From positions 26,280,562 to 26,344,561 of the forward strand of contig OX388347.1 of the NCBI GenBank assembly GCA_947579665.1: 64,000 bases of DNA, read 5' to 3'. Positions 1-13,200 of the stretch are shown here, one piece after another. A program made the translations under genes and the position numbers. Origin of the DNA: Sympetrum striolatum (lineage: Eukaryota; Arthropoda; Insecta; Odonata; Libellulidae). The first letter of the stretch is position 1. Each line of letters opens with the position of its first letter. The notes beneath the pieces were generated by a model. It saw only the letters and a program-made list of their open reading frames with translations, made no database searches and was not told where the DNA came from.

Positions 1-483
1 TATGAGGATAGCCAATGTAGTTTTAACCACCGATTACCAGAGGATTCCAGAAAGCTATGTTAGGAACCTTCATTCATCATACTTTAAGTGAGGGTCACCG
101 TCATGCGAAGTTCATTTGGTTGAAATAAGGTTATTCGTCCGTATATCGAGTGCAAGAATGGAAATATTGCTCTTAAGTCTATCAGTGAGCAACAAAGAAA
201 AGATATAACAAAATAAAATTAAAATAATATTGCAGAATTACTCGCAAAGAGCGGATTATTCTCCACCGATTTGGCAGGCGCGGCTGTGTAATGCACGGTT
301 GCCAATGCTCAGATTATCGATTTTCAATTAATTATTTCAAAAAAACAAAGGCCTATTCAGACGAACGGCAATACATTTTTCATTACTCTACTTCCTGAAT
401 CACCACGAACATTTTCATCAAAATCACCGGACAAAAGTGAGAGTCTCCCCTTGTTAGGGATATTTTTATTTTTCAGTTAAAAA

Positions 484-940
484 AAGTTCACATTTTTCTG
501 GAGATGCAGCATTAATGTCAATGTTTGATAACGAAAAAACCAATTTTCCTCGAGAGATGGCATTAGCAGCGAAGATTGTAAAATCAAAAGTTCCAATTTT
601 CCTCAAGAGATGGCAATAGTGGCGAAGTTTATATACCAAAGTTCCAATTTTCCTCAATAGATGGCATAAGTGGCGAAGTTTATGAACAAAAGTTCCTATA
701 TCACTCAAGAGATGGCAGTTGTGGCAACTTCATAAACAAAAGTTCTAATTTTTCTCAGGAGATGACAATTGGGTCGAAGTTTAGAAACCAAAGTTCCTAT
801 TTCCTTCAAGATATAGCATTTGTGTCGAAGTTTAGACACCAAAGTTCCAATTTTCCTCAAGAGATGGCATAAGTGGCGGATATTATAATCAAAAGTTCCA
901 CTTTCCCTCAAATGTTGGCATTACTGCCGAAGTTTATTAT
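484..940. repeat. left-arm 51-bp tandem repeats
   Basis: About nine units of roughly 51 bp share GTTCCAATTTTCCTCAAGAG and a GGC...GTGGCGAAGTTTA segment. Because 51 is divisible by three, the array stays open in some frames and gives spurious periodic peptides with a 17-residue repeat. Confidence 0.85.
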
Positions 941-1228
941 ATAGTAGATGTAATGTATCGAATGTCAATTCAATTATGTCTATCGATCTTGGTATGGACG
1001 AAACAAGGAGATCGTGACAATTGGACTTTACTGTAGATTTGACAAGAGAGAAAAGAGATATAAAGATTCCTTCGATAGAAAGAGGAGAATTAATAATTAT
1101 AATATACTAATATTCGCTTTTTGTCTGTCAATGGCGTATGACTTAGTTGGAGCATCAGAGACGATGACAGTAATGAGGGATGTCGGTGCGTTCTTTTTTA
1201 CACACTACTTCCGGATTTTATGTGCAAA

Positions 1229-1610
1229 TTGTGAGGAAAATTAGAACTTTGGTTTCTAAACTTTGACACTAATGCCATCTCTTGAGGAAAATTAGAACTT
1301 TTGTTTATAAACTTGCCACTAGTGTCATCTCTTGAATGAAATTGGAACTTTTATTCATAAACTTCGCCACTAATGCCATCTATTGAGGAAAATTGGAACT
1401 TTGGTTTATTAACTTCGCCACTTATGCCATCTCTGGAGGAAAATTGGTACTTTGGCTTATATACTTCGCCACTAATGCCATCTCTTGAGGAAAATTGGAA
1501 CTTTTGTTTTTACAATCTTTGCTGCTAATGCCATCTCTCGAGGAAAATTGGTACTTTCGTTATTAAACATTGACATTAATGCTCTATCTCCAGAAAAATG
1601 TGAACTTTTC
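1229..1610. repeat. right-arm 51-bp tandem repeats
   Basis: About seven units of the same 51-bp repeat in the opposite orientation (core CTTGAGGAAAATTGGAAC). The copy number differs from the left arm, so the arms have expanded or contracted separately. Confidence 0.85.
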
Positions 1611-2074
1611 TTAACTGAAAAATAAAAATAACCCTAACAAGGGAAGACTCTCAGTTTTACCGGGGATTTCGATAAAAAAATTTGTGGTGATTCAGGAAGT
1701 AGAGTAATGAAAAATATATAGCCGTTCGTCTGAATGGGCCTTAGTTTTTTTGAAATAATTATCTGAGTATAGGCAACCACGCATTAGACAGCCGCGCCTG
1801 CCAATTCGGTGGAAAATAACCCGCTGTTTGCGAGTAATTCTGTAATATTATTTTCATTTTATTTTGTTATATCTTTTCCTTGTTACTCACTGATAGACTT
1901 AAGAGCAAAATTTCCATTCTTGCACTCGTTATCCGATCGAATTACCTTATTTCAACCAAATGAACTTCGCATGACGGTGACCCTCACTTAAAGTATGATA
2001 AATGAAGTTTCGTAAGATAGTTTTCTGGAATCCTCTTGTATTTGGTTGTTAAAACTACATTGGCTATCCTCATA

Positions 2075-3334
2075 AATTGATATTAGGCCCGTAAAATATC
2101 CTTAACAAGTGCGATTTTTCATCTAAGGTACGTAAAGCCAGAAACGCAAAAGAAACTTGCGTTCGACTGATTCAAGATTTCGTAATTAAAATTAGCGGAT
2201 TACTTACGTCACTTAATTTTTATACCAATCACTACATACTTTATATTTGTTGACTGGATAATGAGCAATCCTCTCTGGTTACATATACACCAGCAACTCC
2301 TTGGTTAATGGGAAACTTTCCAGAGCATCCATCTTACTCGACGTCACCTCTGCTCTTGAAGAAACTCAAACGTACCATTTATTCACAAATGTAAGAATAT
2401 TCGGTGACAAACGTCCTTTCATTGGAAAATGAGGATACATTTGAAGAAAAAATTAAGTCTCTGAAAAAGGAGCCGCTCATATCTTAAAGTGTATTAAAAT
2501 AAGTTTTTAATATGGTTTGCCAGAATTAAACATAAAAGAAGCAAAATTTTCGACTCTACCTAACCAGAAAGACACCGAAACCGGATTCGGGTATTCTACG
2601 GCGCCCAGCCGGACCGCGCAGCGCTTAGGAAAAGTCCACCGCAATCACAGGGTAGCAGGTGAAATGAAACAGTCTCTTCAGATTCCATATCTAGAAGCCT
2701 TGTAGATTGACGTGGTATAAGAGACTTGATAGTCCATCGCTGTTGACCTAGTTGATTTCCTTACTTTATCTGGAAATTTGTCCGTAAAAGGTGTCCGCCA
2801 TTTTGTTGCTTTAAATACCAAAGAACAATCTAAGAGTATGAATCATTCAGCGAATGGAAAGACAAAAAGTAATGCTAGGTTAATGCTGTGTTATTTTTTC
2901 CAACAGCTTCTCTCAAAAGCAACTATATATCAACGAACTTGAACGTTTTTCAGAAAAATCCAAAACTTCCCGTTTTCGTGAACATATCTCAAGTTTGACG
3001 CCCTGTATCTATTTGACGCCTGAAAATTTAAAAAAACGACGAGCGGGAGCATAATATTCAATCATTTTGCCAAGGTTAAATAACCGCACTCAAAAAAAAA
3101 CTATTTTTAGCCCCTTGTCCAGGTTTTTTCTATTCTAGCCCACTGTGCGACGGAGAGGCTACCGTACCGACGGGAAATGCTTTACAGAATATGGCCCCTG
3201 GCCTCAATAAATAGCTGGGTTCTTTTCAAAGAAACCACTGGGCGTAAACTCAGCCGGAAGGAGTAATTTTCAAAGACTTGTATTAGAAATTATTGGAACC
3301 TTATTATAGATAGAGCTTTACTTTACAGGTTAGA
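2075..3334. other. unannotated stretch
   Basis: No gene recognised. A GC-richer patch lies at about 2580-2660 and another at 3140-3260. The latter may belong to the retroelement whose tail follows. Confidence 0.5.
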
Positions 3335-3404
3335 TGGAAGAGGAGACTTTTTAGTCTCAATCCTCAACCTCGCCTAATAAAGACTCCTAATAATAATAAT
3401 AATA
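3335..3404 (+). mobile_element. 3' end of a retroelement (LINE/SINE tail)
   Basis: The text CAACCTCGCCTAATAAAGAC is followed by an (ATA)n run. It resembles the tails at 46.6 and 51.1 kb, which read GGCCTAACCTCGCCAATAAAG on the minus strand. This is typical of a non-LTR element terminus with a short microsatellite tail. The 5' extent is unknown. Confidence 0.5.
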
Positions 3405-4772
3405 GAGCCACCTCCCTCATGTTCCATTGCAATGTCGGGAATTTCATTGTGGGAAGCAAGTACGCCAATAAGACCGTAGAAAAGAAGAAAGTGTCAGATC
3501 TCACCTGGATGTTCTAACAAACCCAGTAATTTGTGCCTAAAATGTAGGAAAATATACAGTGGAATATGCTCTGTAAAAGTGGCAATTTGCAGAATCTGCG
3601 GTGAAAATTATGTACTCTTGGATGTATAGATTGATATTCTCTCTTATCATATATCTTTAAAATGTTAATCCATTACTTAATAAGGAATAAATATTAATTT
3701 GTAAGAACAATAGCGAAACTTAATTATGATTTCAAACCTTACATTGTGAAGATGATGAAGCGTTGCTATAATGACTTGGATTTATTGTAAACTAGCGAAT
3801 GATGGAAGGAAATAACATTTTAAGAATTATGTAAGTATTAAGTTAAGTCTAAAATAAAAATCAACGTAATAAAACTAGCACCAGAGTGAAAAAGCACAGA
3901 ATGAGATATGAGTAAGAAAAGGCCATTCTCGATAAATGCATGATTAATTGCTAGGTTTTCCATGAAGGTCTGATCGCTGCCTTCACTTTACAGCCGAAAA
4001 TTTTTGTAACCATGCTTCTTTATAGTTTATAAACTTATTCGGGATCCCCAAGAGTTTCGACAAATCACATGAAACAAATCTGTGCTCAAAATATCCCTTA
4101 TGTCATTTATTCTGCGAATGCATAACTCTCTGTTTAGAGATCCGTTCTTACGATTGGTAGCCCTGATTTATAAAGTTAGTACCCTTGACATTAATTCTAA
4201 TTGTTCAAGAAAGGTGATTGAATGTAAACTTGGGATATCAGTTTGAGTTTTGCCTGAGAAAAACATTGGAAGAACATTTTATAACGATTAAACTAATATG
4301 TTGGCAACCCTGCTAAAAAAATTTTTATGAATTTTTAAATGTTATAGAACGATTTGGCATCGACGAAAACCACAGATTGGAAATTTTCATGACGAAATTC
4401 GAAAAATTCTTCCGCCATCGCATTTGAGGGAGGTTTTTTCCGAGGCACGAACGAGTGGTTTTATATGGTTTCCGTCAGATGGCATAATAATCTTGGCGTG
4501 ACGTGACTGACTGTTATCAACAATTCGGACTTTATTCCACTTATTCCGAAAATATGAGTTTCATTGGTCCAGCATGAATAGATAAAATATTCTAGAATAT
4601 GAAATTCTGCAGATTTAGGACATCGGTCAACATTTTGTTTAATTTATTTTAATTTAAACAAAATACGAGGTAAAACACCTTATCATAATTTGTGTAATAG
4701 TCAAACTTAGAAGTTATGCAAAATTCAGGTCCTTGAAAATCATAAAAGTATTTAATTACGAATTTTAAAAGT
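3405..4772. other. unannotated stretch
   Basis: AT-rich sequence with no coding signal or repeat that I can name. Confidence 0.5.
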
Positions 4773-4989
4773 AGGTGGTCAAATGACCACCTCCCGTCCT
4801 TCTAGGTATATTTTGATGTAAAATTTTACCTAAAAGTGAAGAAAATATTTTAATGCTTAAAACAAATTTTGGGATGGTAATAAACAAAGTCAAAAAGTTT
4901 AAAAAAAATCTGAGGTATTTTACGAAAAAAAATTTGATGTTTAACTCTGAAAAGTGGTCAAATGACCACCTCCGTCCTTCTAGTGTTAA
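4773..4989. mobile_element. piggyBac-like terminal sequence with subterminal repeat
   Basis: Two direct copies of a segment read GTGGTCAAATGACCACCTC then GTCCTTCTAG (4774-4804 and 4954-4983). The segment contains a GGTGGTCA/TGACCACC palindrome. The right copy ends ...CTTCTAGTG followed by TTAA (4986-4989), which is the target site of piggyBac elements. I could not find the partner end, so the family call is tentative. Confidence 0.4.
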
Positions 4990-5618
4990 GTGATACGGTG
5001 GCACAGCAATATCTTCCGTGGTTACCTGATCGAATGTAAAAGCGTTCGAGTTGCGAGTCATGACATCTTTCACCCCTACTCTCTTCGAAGCTACATTGTA
5101 TTCAATGATACATTGTACATACATTGCGATCTTTTAAAGGTTATAGAATATCATAGATGACTCGCATCGACTTTATTCTTTGTATTTATGGTTCAGATGA
5201 CTCTCGAACTCTGATGTTTAAGAGACTAGTATAGTTTTAAAACTATTGGAGAAATTTCATCTTGTAATGAGCTAGAAAAGAATAGTTATGATGAATAATG
5301 TTAGAAGGTTCCACAAAGTGAAGACTGAATTAGTTCATTATGTTTTTAACTAGAAAAGATTCTAGTTTTACCATAGGATTCAACTAAACTCTACAGAAGA
5401 GACTATGCAATATCGTTCAAATCAAATAAGGAACAACATCCAACAAGCTGGTCTTCGCAAAACCATTCCGTTCAAGATAAAGTCATAAAATTAATGAAAA
5501 CTCATTTACAAGCAACAGCTGCCGATTCACGTTTCAATTGAACAAGTTAATCCTCTCCATGTGGCAGCTAGAACTGATTCCTTCATTTCCATGGAAACAA
5601 GTCGGCCATTTCGTCATT

Positions 5619-5734
5619 TGAAGCATTTGCTTGCAAGTAAAAGCAAATGATTATGCATATTAAGAGAAGGTTTTGCTTTTACTTCTACCTTTTACTTTTG
5701 AGCAAATGCTTCTTTTTATGCATACTGCCCATTG
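5619..5734. repeat. inverted-repeat end of a possible DNA transposon
   Basis: AAGCATTTGCTT/GCAAGTAAAA near 5619-5643 is mirrored by TTTTACTTTTGAGCAAATGC near 5690-5715, followed by ATGCATACTGCCCATTG. It looks like the terminal region of a MITE, but no matching left end or target duplication was found. The flanks 4990-5618 and 5735-6791 hold nothing recognisable. Confidence 0.3.
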
Positions 5735-6791
5735 TTATAGATCTTTATTTTTCAGACGATATAATGAATAGTACTTTAAGAATTATATTATCTTTTTAAA
5801 GTTTTTCAAGATTTATCGTTTCAAGTACATTTACAAATTATTCCGTATTGGTACTCTTTAGCAAAATTTACCATTATTCCATTCTGGTGTTGTAATTACA
5901 TGCCAAAATGAATTTGCTTCTATATTCAATAGAAGGTACTGGATGACTCAATAGCCTAATGCGCAAACAAAATTGGTAGAAAATCCCTAATTTTAAGTGT
6001 TATAATTCTACCTAGCATTGCATATTTAATTTCCATCGCTCTGCTACCCGGGGTAAGGTACTACCAGGGGAAGTAAGGGTACTGTGAAATCCGTCCTAAC
6101 AAGTCCAGTATAATGGAGGAGCGACGATGGAAAACAAAATTTACCTAATACTATGCACCATTTTAATAAATATTTGAGTTTCTAAGAAGGACATGGAGAA
6201 GTATATTAAATTTGAAATTTTGAAAAATAATTCAATAAATTAAATGCAAACTTATTTTAAGCTTTGTATCATAATTATGTAGAATATTTTACAATATTTG
6301 AACGCAAAGAAATTATTAGTACTATGTGACTTAATGCTTCAGAGAAAAATCACAACTATTAGAACTTTGGAATGAACAGAAGTATTAAATGATAATATAG
6401 TTGCTTCTGTCTCTGAATTTCTGAACAGAATAAGCATTCACATTTTATTTACAAAAACTATAATCGAGGCGCACTAAGACTGAACAAGAGGAAGAACAAG
6501 CTATTATGAAAACGTCTTAAATTTCGAGGGAGGAAAATAAATTTCATAATAGGTTAGGGCATTATCTAGATAACATGAAGCTTTAGTTATGCCATTGCTG
6601 ATAAATGCGTGAGCCATTTGTCTCAATTCTTATGTGTGCACAGATAATTGACCTCCAAAGGTAAAATTTTCCAATGCTATTCGTCCAGTTATCTTATCTT
6701 TGAACGAATTCTTGCTTTGGCAAACTTCGCATACCAAGCGTTAGGTAACTTGTTCATCCTTAATATGGGGAGAAAATTGTATTTTACTTAC

Positions 6792-6858
6792 TTTTCCCGA
6801 TGACAAATAATCTTCGAATTCCCGTTGAGTCGTCCCCAAAGTCTTCCAGTGTTGCCAT
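6792..6858 (-). CDS. candidate first coding exon of an unidentified gene
   Basis: On the minus strand an ATG at 6858 opens 22 codons beginning MATLEDFGDDSTG. They run without a stop into a perfect donor AAAA|GTAAGT at 6791, leaving phase 1. About 90 bases upstream is a TCAGTA sequence (near 6949) that fits the arthropod initiator consensus. I do not recognise the peptide, and no partner exon was found between here and the window start. Chance occurrence is quite possible. Confidence 0.25.
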
Positions 6859-8518
6859 ATGATGCACAAGAGAAGAATTGTTAGCTTCGGAGCTATGTAT
6901 TGGTAATATCTTCTTCGAGAGGACGAATGCTCTCAAGCCCGAAAATTACTGATCAAGGAGAGATTTGTGAGCTCTCCCTTTGCTTCGTCAGAAAGAGTTC
7001 GCTTTGAAATTAAACTCGGCGGTTTCACTGTAACATTCGTAATACAATTGAGAAACGGTTTTCCTCACTCAATCCACCACTGAAATTAATTAAAATCGCC
7101 AACTTTTAAAATTTCATCCCGTCGCATAGTTCCTCGGTTTCTTTTACGCGAGTTAATATTAACTTCACAACACCACTATTGATTTAAACACAAGGTGCAT
7201 TTATTTCCATATCGCAATAGATTCATATGTCAAAGAGAGCGAAAAATTAATTTACCGTGAAATTTCAGCAGGAATCGACCTGAACTCACCGGCTTCAAAG
7301 CTAAGTTTGAGCTAAAAACAATGAACCACTGAGGATAGAATGGATACGTGAAGGTCCTTCCCAAGGTTGAATAGTAAAAGGTACTTTTTGAAGGTCTCTC
7401 AGGAAGGATCTCAGTTCTATGTGAAACGCATCTCTTAAAATGTGATTTTGTCCCTCGATTACGAAGAAATATCATTTACCCTTCCTTGGTCGCAATTCCT
7501 CCAGAGACATTGTTGATCGCCATTTATCAGATACTCGAGATCGAAATATTTTTTATATCATACCTTCATCTATTACATTACCCTTTATTATACTGTTACA
7601 ATTATTATTTATTCAGGATTGAGTGTATTTACTAAAGGGAGATTAATATTTTTCAGTATCTGAATCACACCGAAATATTAACTAAGGAAATGTCGTAGAA
7701 AAATGTTCAATTCATTAAGAATGGTCTCCGGAGATATGATATTATCACACGTCTATTTATTCACGAGGTACGTTCAAAACGTTACTGAAGTTAATTTTGG
7801 CAGAGGTGTTGCATCCGCAAATCGTCATGGGAAATTGCATAACAGTTTCCAATAGAAACAGCAGCTAACGCGGCTATAGCTGCGTCGCGGATCTATACAT
7901 CGGCGACGGTTTGGCGACGATCTGCAAAAATAATGTCTCGCACTTCTGTTATGGTTCCATCAATAAATGGAAAAAAATAAGTTCGGGAACGCTCTGAACG
8001 TACCTTGCAAATGACGGACTAAATGATGCGTTCATAAATAATTATTATATACTATTGTAATTTATCCTGAATTTATTATAATTTCTCCTAATTATTTATT
8101 TATATATACTATTATAATTTATCCTGAAAATTGGCCTAGGAATATATCGAAAAATACTTTAGTGTCGAATGAAAAATATTAAGTAGGACATGGAATGGAA
8201 CCCGAAAACCAAAAAATGAAAACTAACTCTAACACCTTGGGCAAACAATTGTTACTTTTAGAGTTGTCGTGAGCACATGAAATCAGTCTCAAATAATTTT
8301 TTTAAACATTTGGTAACCTTTATATAATGGTAAATTTAAGCTGTCGGTACAAAGCATTCTCACAGGTGAGTAAGTTAAATATATTTTGTTAGTAATATAA
8401 ATTGTACATGTTTTACCATGTTTAAGAATGTAAAAGTTTAAGGTCAGAATTGGGTAAGCAAATTCACTTAGATTAAATACTATAAGCTTTACATTTTTTC
8501 TGTACAAGTTTGTTTATT
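6859..8518. other. unannotated stretch
   Basis: Mostly AT-rich. A GC-rich patch with several CGs lies at about 7865-7925. A minus-strand open frame at 7475-7230 shows no family features. Confidence 0.5.
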
Positions 8519-8526
8519 ATTACTTC

Positions 8527-9664
8527 CAGAGATGGGAAGTAACTGAGTAAAAGTAACTCAGTTACCGGTAACGATTACATTTCAGGTATTTTTTACTTGA
8601 AATCGTTACATTTGAAAAAATGTAACTATTACTTGTAATCTACTCATTGCTTTCTGAAAGTAATCATTACTTTCCCACTACGACTACCAAAAACATATTG
8701 TGTGAACTGGTGTGAACATGTATTTCTATGTGCATAACTCGGCCAAATTACGATAGTGAGCGCTGTATGTGACCTGAAGATGTAGCTTGGCTACGAAAAA
8801 CCTGGTCGTGTTTGTAACTGTATTTGTGGATTAGTAAAAGAATTTTATCGTGAAGCCGTTTTGTATTTATGAATACCACAAAGTGAAACCTGGTTGTTCA
8901 TATTGATTTTACTGATAGTTTCGTTTAAAATGTTTGTTACTTAATTTTATATCATTATTTCTCCATATTTCCTAAAGTAATCACCCCATGAAAATTTAGT
9001 GCTTAATTTCTGGTGTCCATCATGTGACTTTAATCACAGTATGTAAACATGTCATCTTTAGATGGTGATTTACTTTTTTGAAACCCATATGCCTTACTTT
9101 TTTAAATATTTATATATAGTTAATACCATTTGAAGGAATATATTATTGATTTATAGGTTAAAAGCTACTTTATTTTGTATGTTTGCAGCATTTGAGCATT
9201 TTGCCTAATTTTAGTCACAATCTTGAATATCTGTACTAGACAGGTTAATCGTAATTAATCTTAAAAGGCTAAGTTAATCCAAATATAGTACATCCCTACA
9301 TATTATCGATTTGTATTCTATGGTTAAAACTACGATTGTAAGGTAACTTCTGTGAAAAATATGGACAATTACCTCCTTAGTCTACATTAGGTAATCCACT
9401 GTAACTGTACTACTGCCTCAGGAAATAATAGGTAAATCGCATTGTTTGTCATTATTAAATGCTTTGCGTTGAATTTGTATTTTAAGGAAACTCATCAATA
9501 GATCCTCCTGCATAAATCTCATTGGTGGTTTTCAGGTTTTACAAACAGTAACTGTAACTAGTTATTATTTAAAATTGTAAAATTTACTTGTAACTGATTA
9601 CAAATTTTAAAAAGTAATTGTAACTGAGCCCAGTTACTTTTCTTCGGTACTCTACCCATCTCTG
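8527..9664. mobile_element. non-autonomous hAT-type element with 8-bp TSD
   Basis: The ends are CAGAGATGGG and CCCATCTCTG (imperfect longer inverted repeats around TAACTGAG). They are bracketed by identical 8-bp flanks ATTACTTC at 8519-8526 and 9665-9672. The CAG start and 8-bp duplication are hAT hallmarks. The 1138-bp interior has no transposase frame. It contains a CTGAAGATG...GCTACGAAA segment (8774-8800) shared with the snapback element at 32.7 kb. Confidence 0.85.
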
Positions 9665-9672
9665 ATTACTTC

Positions 9673-12600
9673 CTTTATAACGGTTTTGAAAACTGCTTTC
9701 AAAAGCAAAATATTTTCAAAAGCAAAATGACAATATGAAAATGTATTATTAGTACAGTTAGGCATTCTTATAAGTCCTCATTTTCTAATTCTATGTCCTC
9801 ATTTTCAAGGTTTAGACTTGACAGCCATTTGGAATACACATAGATAAGAATTAATTCCACTTACATTTTTTGACCATTTATTCTACCATTTGTCATCACA
9901 AAGCATTCTTTCTATTGTCACTCTGTTATAGCGAAAAATTTTATTTATAATTAAATATTTTACTTAAACTATTGTGATTTTAAAATTTTGTTAATTTTGA
10001 GTACTATAAACTGATGGACTTCATATGGATCATAGAGTCCAATGTGTACCCCATGCAGTTAGATTGACAATTAATCAACCCAGTTCCAGCATGCAAAACA
10101 TTTATTGTATGAAAAATACTCATTACAAAGTCAAATAGCAAATATTATCGTTCTAATAATATAATCATTACAAAAACTTGGCAATTAAAACATACTAACT
10201 TGAGCAATTAAACATAATCATATTCATAAATTGCAAAAACAATATATGGTTTCAATAGCCAATGATTCTGTTTAAGACCGTAGCAAAGCATCTTCTGTCA
10301 TTTGATGCATGCAAATATACCCTTTCAAGAAATACAATTTTTGACATTGTTATCATTTAACAAGATATATACCAGCAGAAACACATTTCTTGATATCATC
10401 AAAATTTTCGAAAACAATTCATCAGAAAAATTTTTGATTGATTCCCAAGTACCACATAAATATTTCATGTATTCATCGCCCAGTGATATTTTTTTGTTTT
10501 AAAAAGCCATGATCAAAGTTAGATGAGTAGTATTTATAGTTATTCAACATTAAAGAAAGACAGAAAATAGATTATTGATATTTCTTGTATGATCATGAAC
10601 ATGAGCATATTAGGGCAGGGTCTCCTTGATATTGTTAGTAGTATCTGAAATGGGGACTTAATTTTTAATTTTTCTTAGAATAAATTGAATGTTTTTCTTT
10701 ATCTTTGAAATTGAATTGCTACCTTTGTAACTCAATCTAACTTGCTTTGAATAGAATATTTGAAAATAAAAAATGGATATTTATTAATAAAACTTTTACC
10801 TGTTCAAAATTGAAAACACTATTGATGGGATAAAACCACTTCAGACATTATCTTAAAATATATTAAAAGAGAAACATACAAAGTCTTGAGCTAACATCTA
10901 GTAGTTTTGGATAAATTTTGCCCAATTAACTTCCTTTATGATTCATGTCAGACACAATTTGTGTATATGCTCACAATATATACAATATATGTATATGCTC
11001 ACAAAATAAAGCCAGAAGAAGATTATTTTGTAAAGAATTCTCTTTTCCTTACAACTTGTGATGCACCAAGATTCTGTATAAAACAGACATTGTAATAAAA
11101 CATTCACTACTAAATAATAGTCTCATTATGCATCACCTTTCAATCCATGGTTAAAAATTCATCTGAAATTTCAGTCTTCAATCCTCAGTACAACATTCAA
11201 AATTCCTTATACCTCAATACAAATATAGTCAACCATGACATACAAACATCCTCTGTGACAAATTGCTAACAAAATAAACTAATATTTAATTACTTAACAA
11301 TTAAGTATCAAATTAGCTGCAATGAAAAAAACAAGATAGTATAAATTGCTAAAGATTACCTAAATTTCCTTTGATAATCTTCATAAATATGTTATCTCCT
11401 TAAATCCAGAGGAAAAATATAATAGTGAGAATAATAATTATCCCTGAGTAGAGGGAATCCACAGCCAATTCTATAAATTATATTTTGAAATATCACAGGG
11501 AATATTTCCATGAATCCAAATAATATTTAAAATAACAATTTTTTTTATTGAAAATTTTGAAATAACATTTTCAAATGCATTAAGCTTACTAATTGATTAC
11601 CCATACCCTAACCACATACCATATAAACAGGCATAAGTGATGACATAATAAAGAATAAAATTCACATTTCCATAGATTGGTATTTTTCATAACAGTTGTA
11701 AATTCTTTGTCAAAATCATGTAGAAGATTTAACCAATATGAAGAGCAAAAGTCTTGGAAGTCCATAAGGGATTGAAAATCACAGATATAATGAACACTCC
11801 CATTGATTTAAATGGACATACAAACATGCAGCAAAGCAAATAGTGTACACAGATACCAAATAGATTGTTTCTGATTCATTAAAAGAAGATCATTACGAAG
11901 TAAAAACTACCTCTAATGTCAAGACATATTTCTACACATGAAAATCTTTCTTTACTAATAGTTAAACACCAAAGAATAAATTACAATTTGAATCATGAGA
12001 ACACATATGAAATCCATGAAAAAATATTTTCAATCGAAAATTCATATTTTTTCATTGTCTCTTTCAAATTCTTTTGCTCAAAACATTGAAAGCATTAATT
12101 TTTTACACTAGCTTGACTCACAACAATGGTAACCATTAATCATAATAATTGAAAAAGAGAAATTGTAGACAACCAGGAATGTCATAATCTGATTTTTCTT
12201 CACATATTTAATCCAATTTCCAAGAAATTGATGAAGTGGTATACCAAAACAAGTTACTGAGTAAACTACCACAACTACTACAACTCTGGAATGATAAAAA
12301 ATCACTGCACATACATGTATATGGCACAAAATCAAAGTAATTCTCCTAAAACAATAATGAGATAAGGAATGTAATATGAATCAAATAATATAATGATCAT
12401 AAAAGTATCAAGACTTATCTTAGTCTAAAGATATGTAACCATTGAACAATTTGCAAAAATCCACATGGGGTCAATCTATATACAAGTATTTACAGTGTCC
12501 ATAACTTTCAGGTCACATCTATTCAAAAATTGACAATTTGATGTCCCCTATTTTGAAATATGATGTATTTCAAAGAAAAACCATTATCAACCATCATTTA

Positions 12601-13093
12601 CCATGCTTATTAAAAGCTATTGTCTCACTAATTTGTTATATCCATCCTTCCCAAGTGGAGTCAACATTTGGCTTAAATGTAGTAGTTTCAACTGAAAGGA
12701 TATACTAGCCAAAGGGCATGTCTTGTCTACCTTGTCAGAAGATGAGGCAGTGAAACAACAGCCTTGGGTGCATCTCCAAGGAAAAACCAAAATGAATAGT
12801 TGAACATTAATTACTTATTGTTAATTAATCATGCATATATCTCAAAGAAATAATATAAAATAAGGTAGATACATTCTACTTCAGGCAGAAAAATATTAAT
12901 TATATTAAATAATAATATCAAATAAAATGCATATGACTCTAAAGACTTCAACTTACAAACTGCCTATAATTACATCCATACAATACAATTATATAGAGAC
13001 ATAATTTCAAATGTTTAAATATACTTTTAGCAAATGAAACCTTCCAAAAACTCAGATTTTAGCTAAAAGAATCATAAACCTACAGTCGTCTCA
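9673..13093. other. 3' flank and probable 3' UTR of the TYSND1-like gene
   Basis: Very AT-rich, with no coding frame recognised on either strand. The part nearest 13093 should be 3' UTR, of unknown length. Confidence 0.5.
12207..12212 (-). terminator. possible poly(A) signal of the TYSND1-like gene
   Basis: No AATAAA lies on the minus strand in the first kilobase after the stop codon. The nearest variant is ATTAAA here, about 0.88 kb downstream. The first AATAAA that I see is at 11549-11544. Neither can be confirmed without transcripts. Confidence 0.2.
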
Positions 13094-13200
13094 TCACAAT
13101 TTACTTCTCTTGACAGAAGAGGAACTTTCTTGCTCTCCAAAGTACCACATTCGTTGTACTTTCTTGTCTGGAATGCAAATGCCTCTCAAAACTGATGGAT
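13094..13200 (-). CDS. TYSND1: TYSND1-like exon 7 of model with C-terminal SKL and stop
   Basis: The acceptor is CGAAACAG before 13200. Two bases complete an Asp codon begun in exon 6, then 34 codons run to TGA at 13096-13094. The end reads VKRSKL, a canonical PTS1. This independently supports both the exon choice and a peroxisomal location. No further exon is needed. Confidence 0.92.

Larger units (their letters stand above)
1..2074. mobile_element. foldback element with tandem-repeat arms
   Basis: The first ~930 bases and the segment about 1230-2074 are inverted copies of each other. Position 1 (TATGAGGATAGCCAATG) matches the reverse complement of the right end near 2058-2074, and agreement continues inward past 480 bases. 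Inside each arm are tandem units of about 51 bp. The unpaired centre (about 945-1225) is unique sequence. The architecture is like Drosophila FB or Galileo foldback transposons. No transposase is seen, and the left end may run past the window. Confidence 0.8.

Noticed and set aside
466..911. Minus-strand open frames with periodic peptide (RHLCHLLRKIGT type)
   Set aside because: They are translations of 51-bp tandem repeats in a foldback arm and are open only because the period is a multiple of three.
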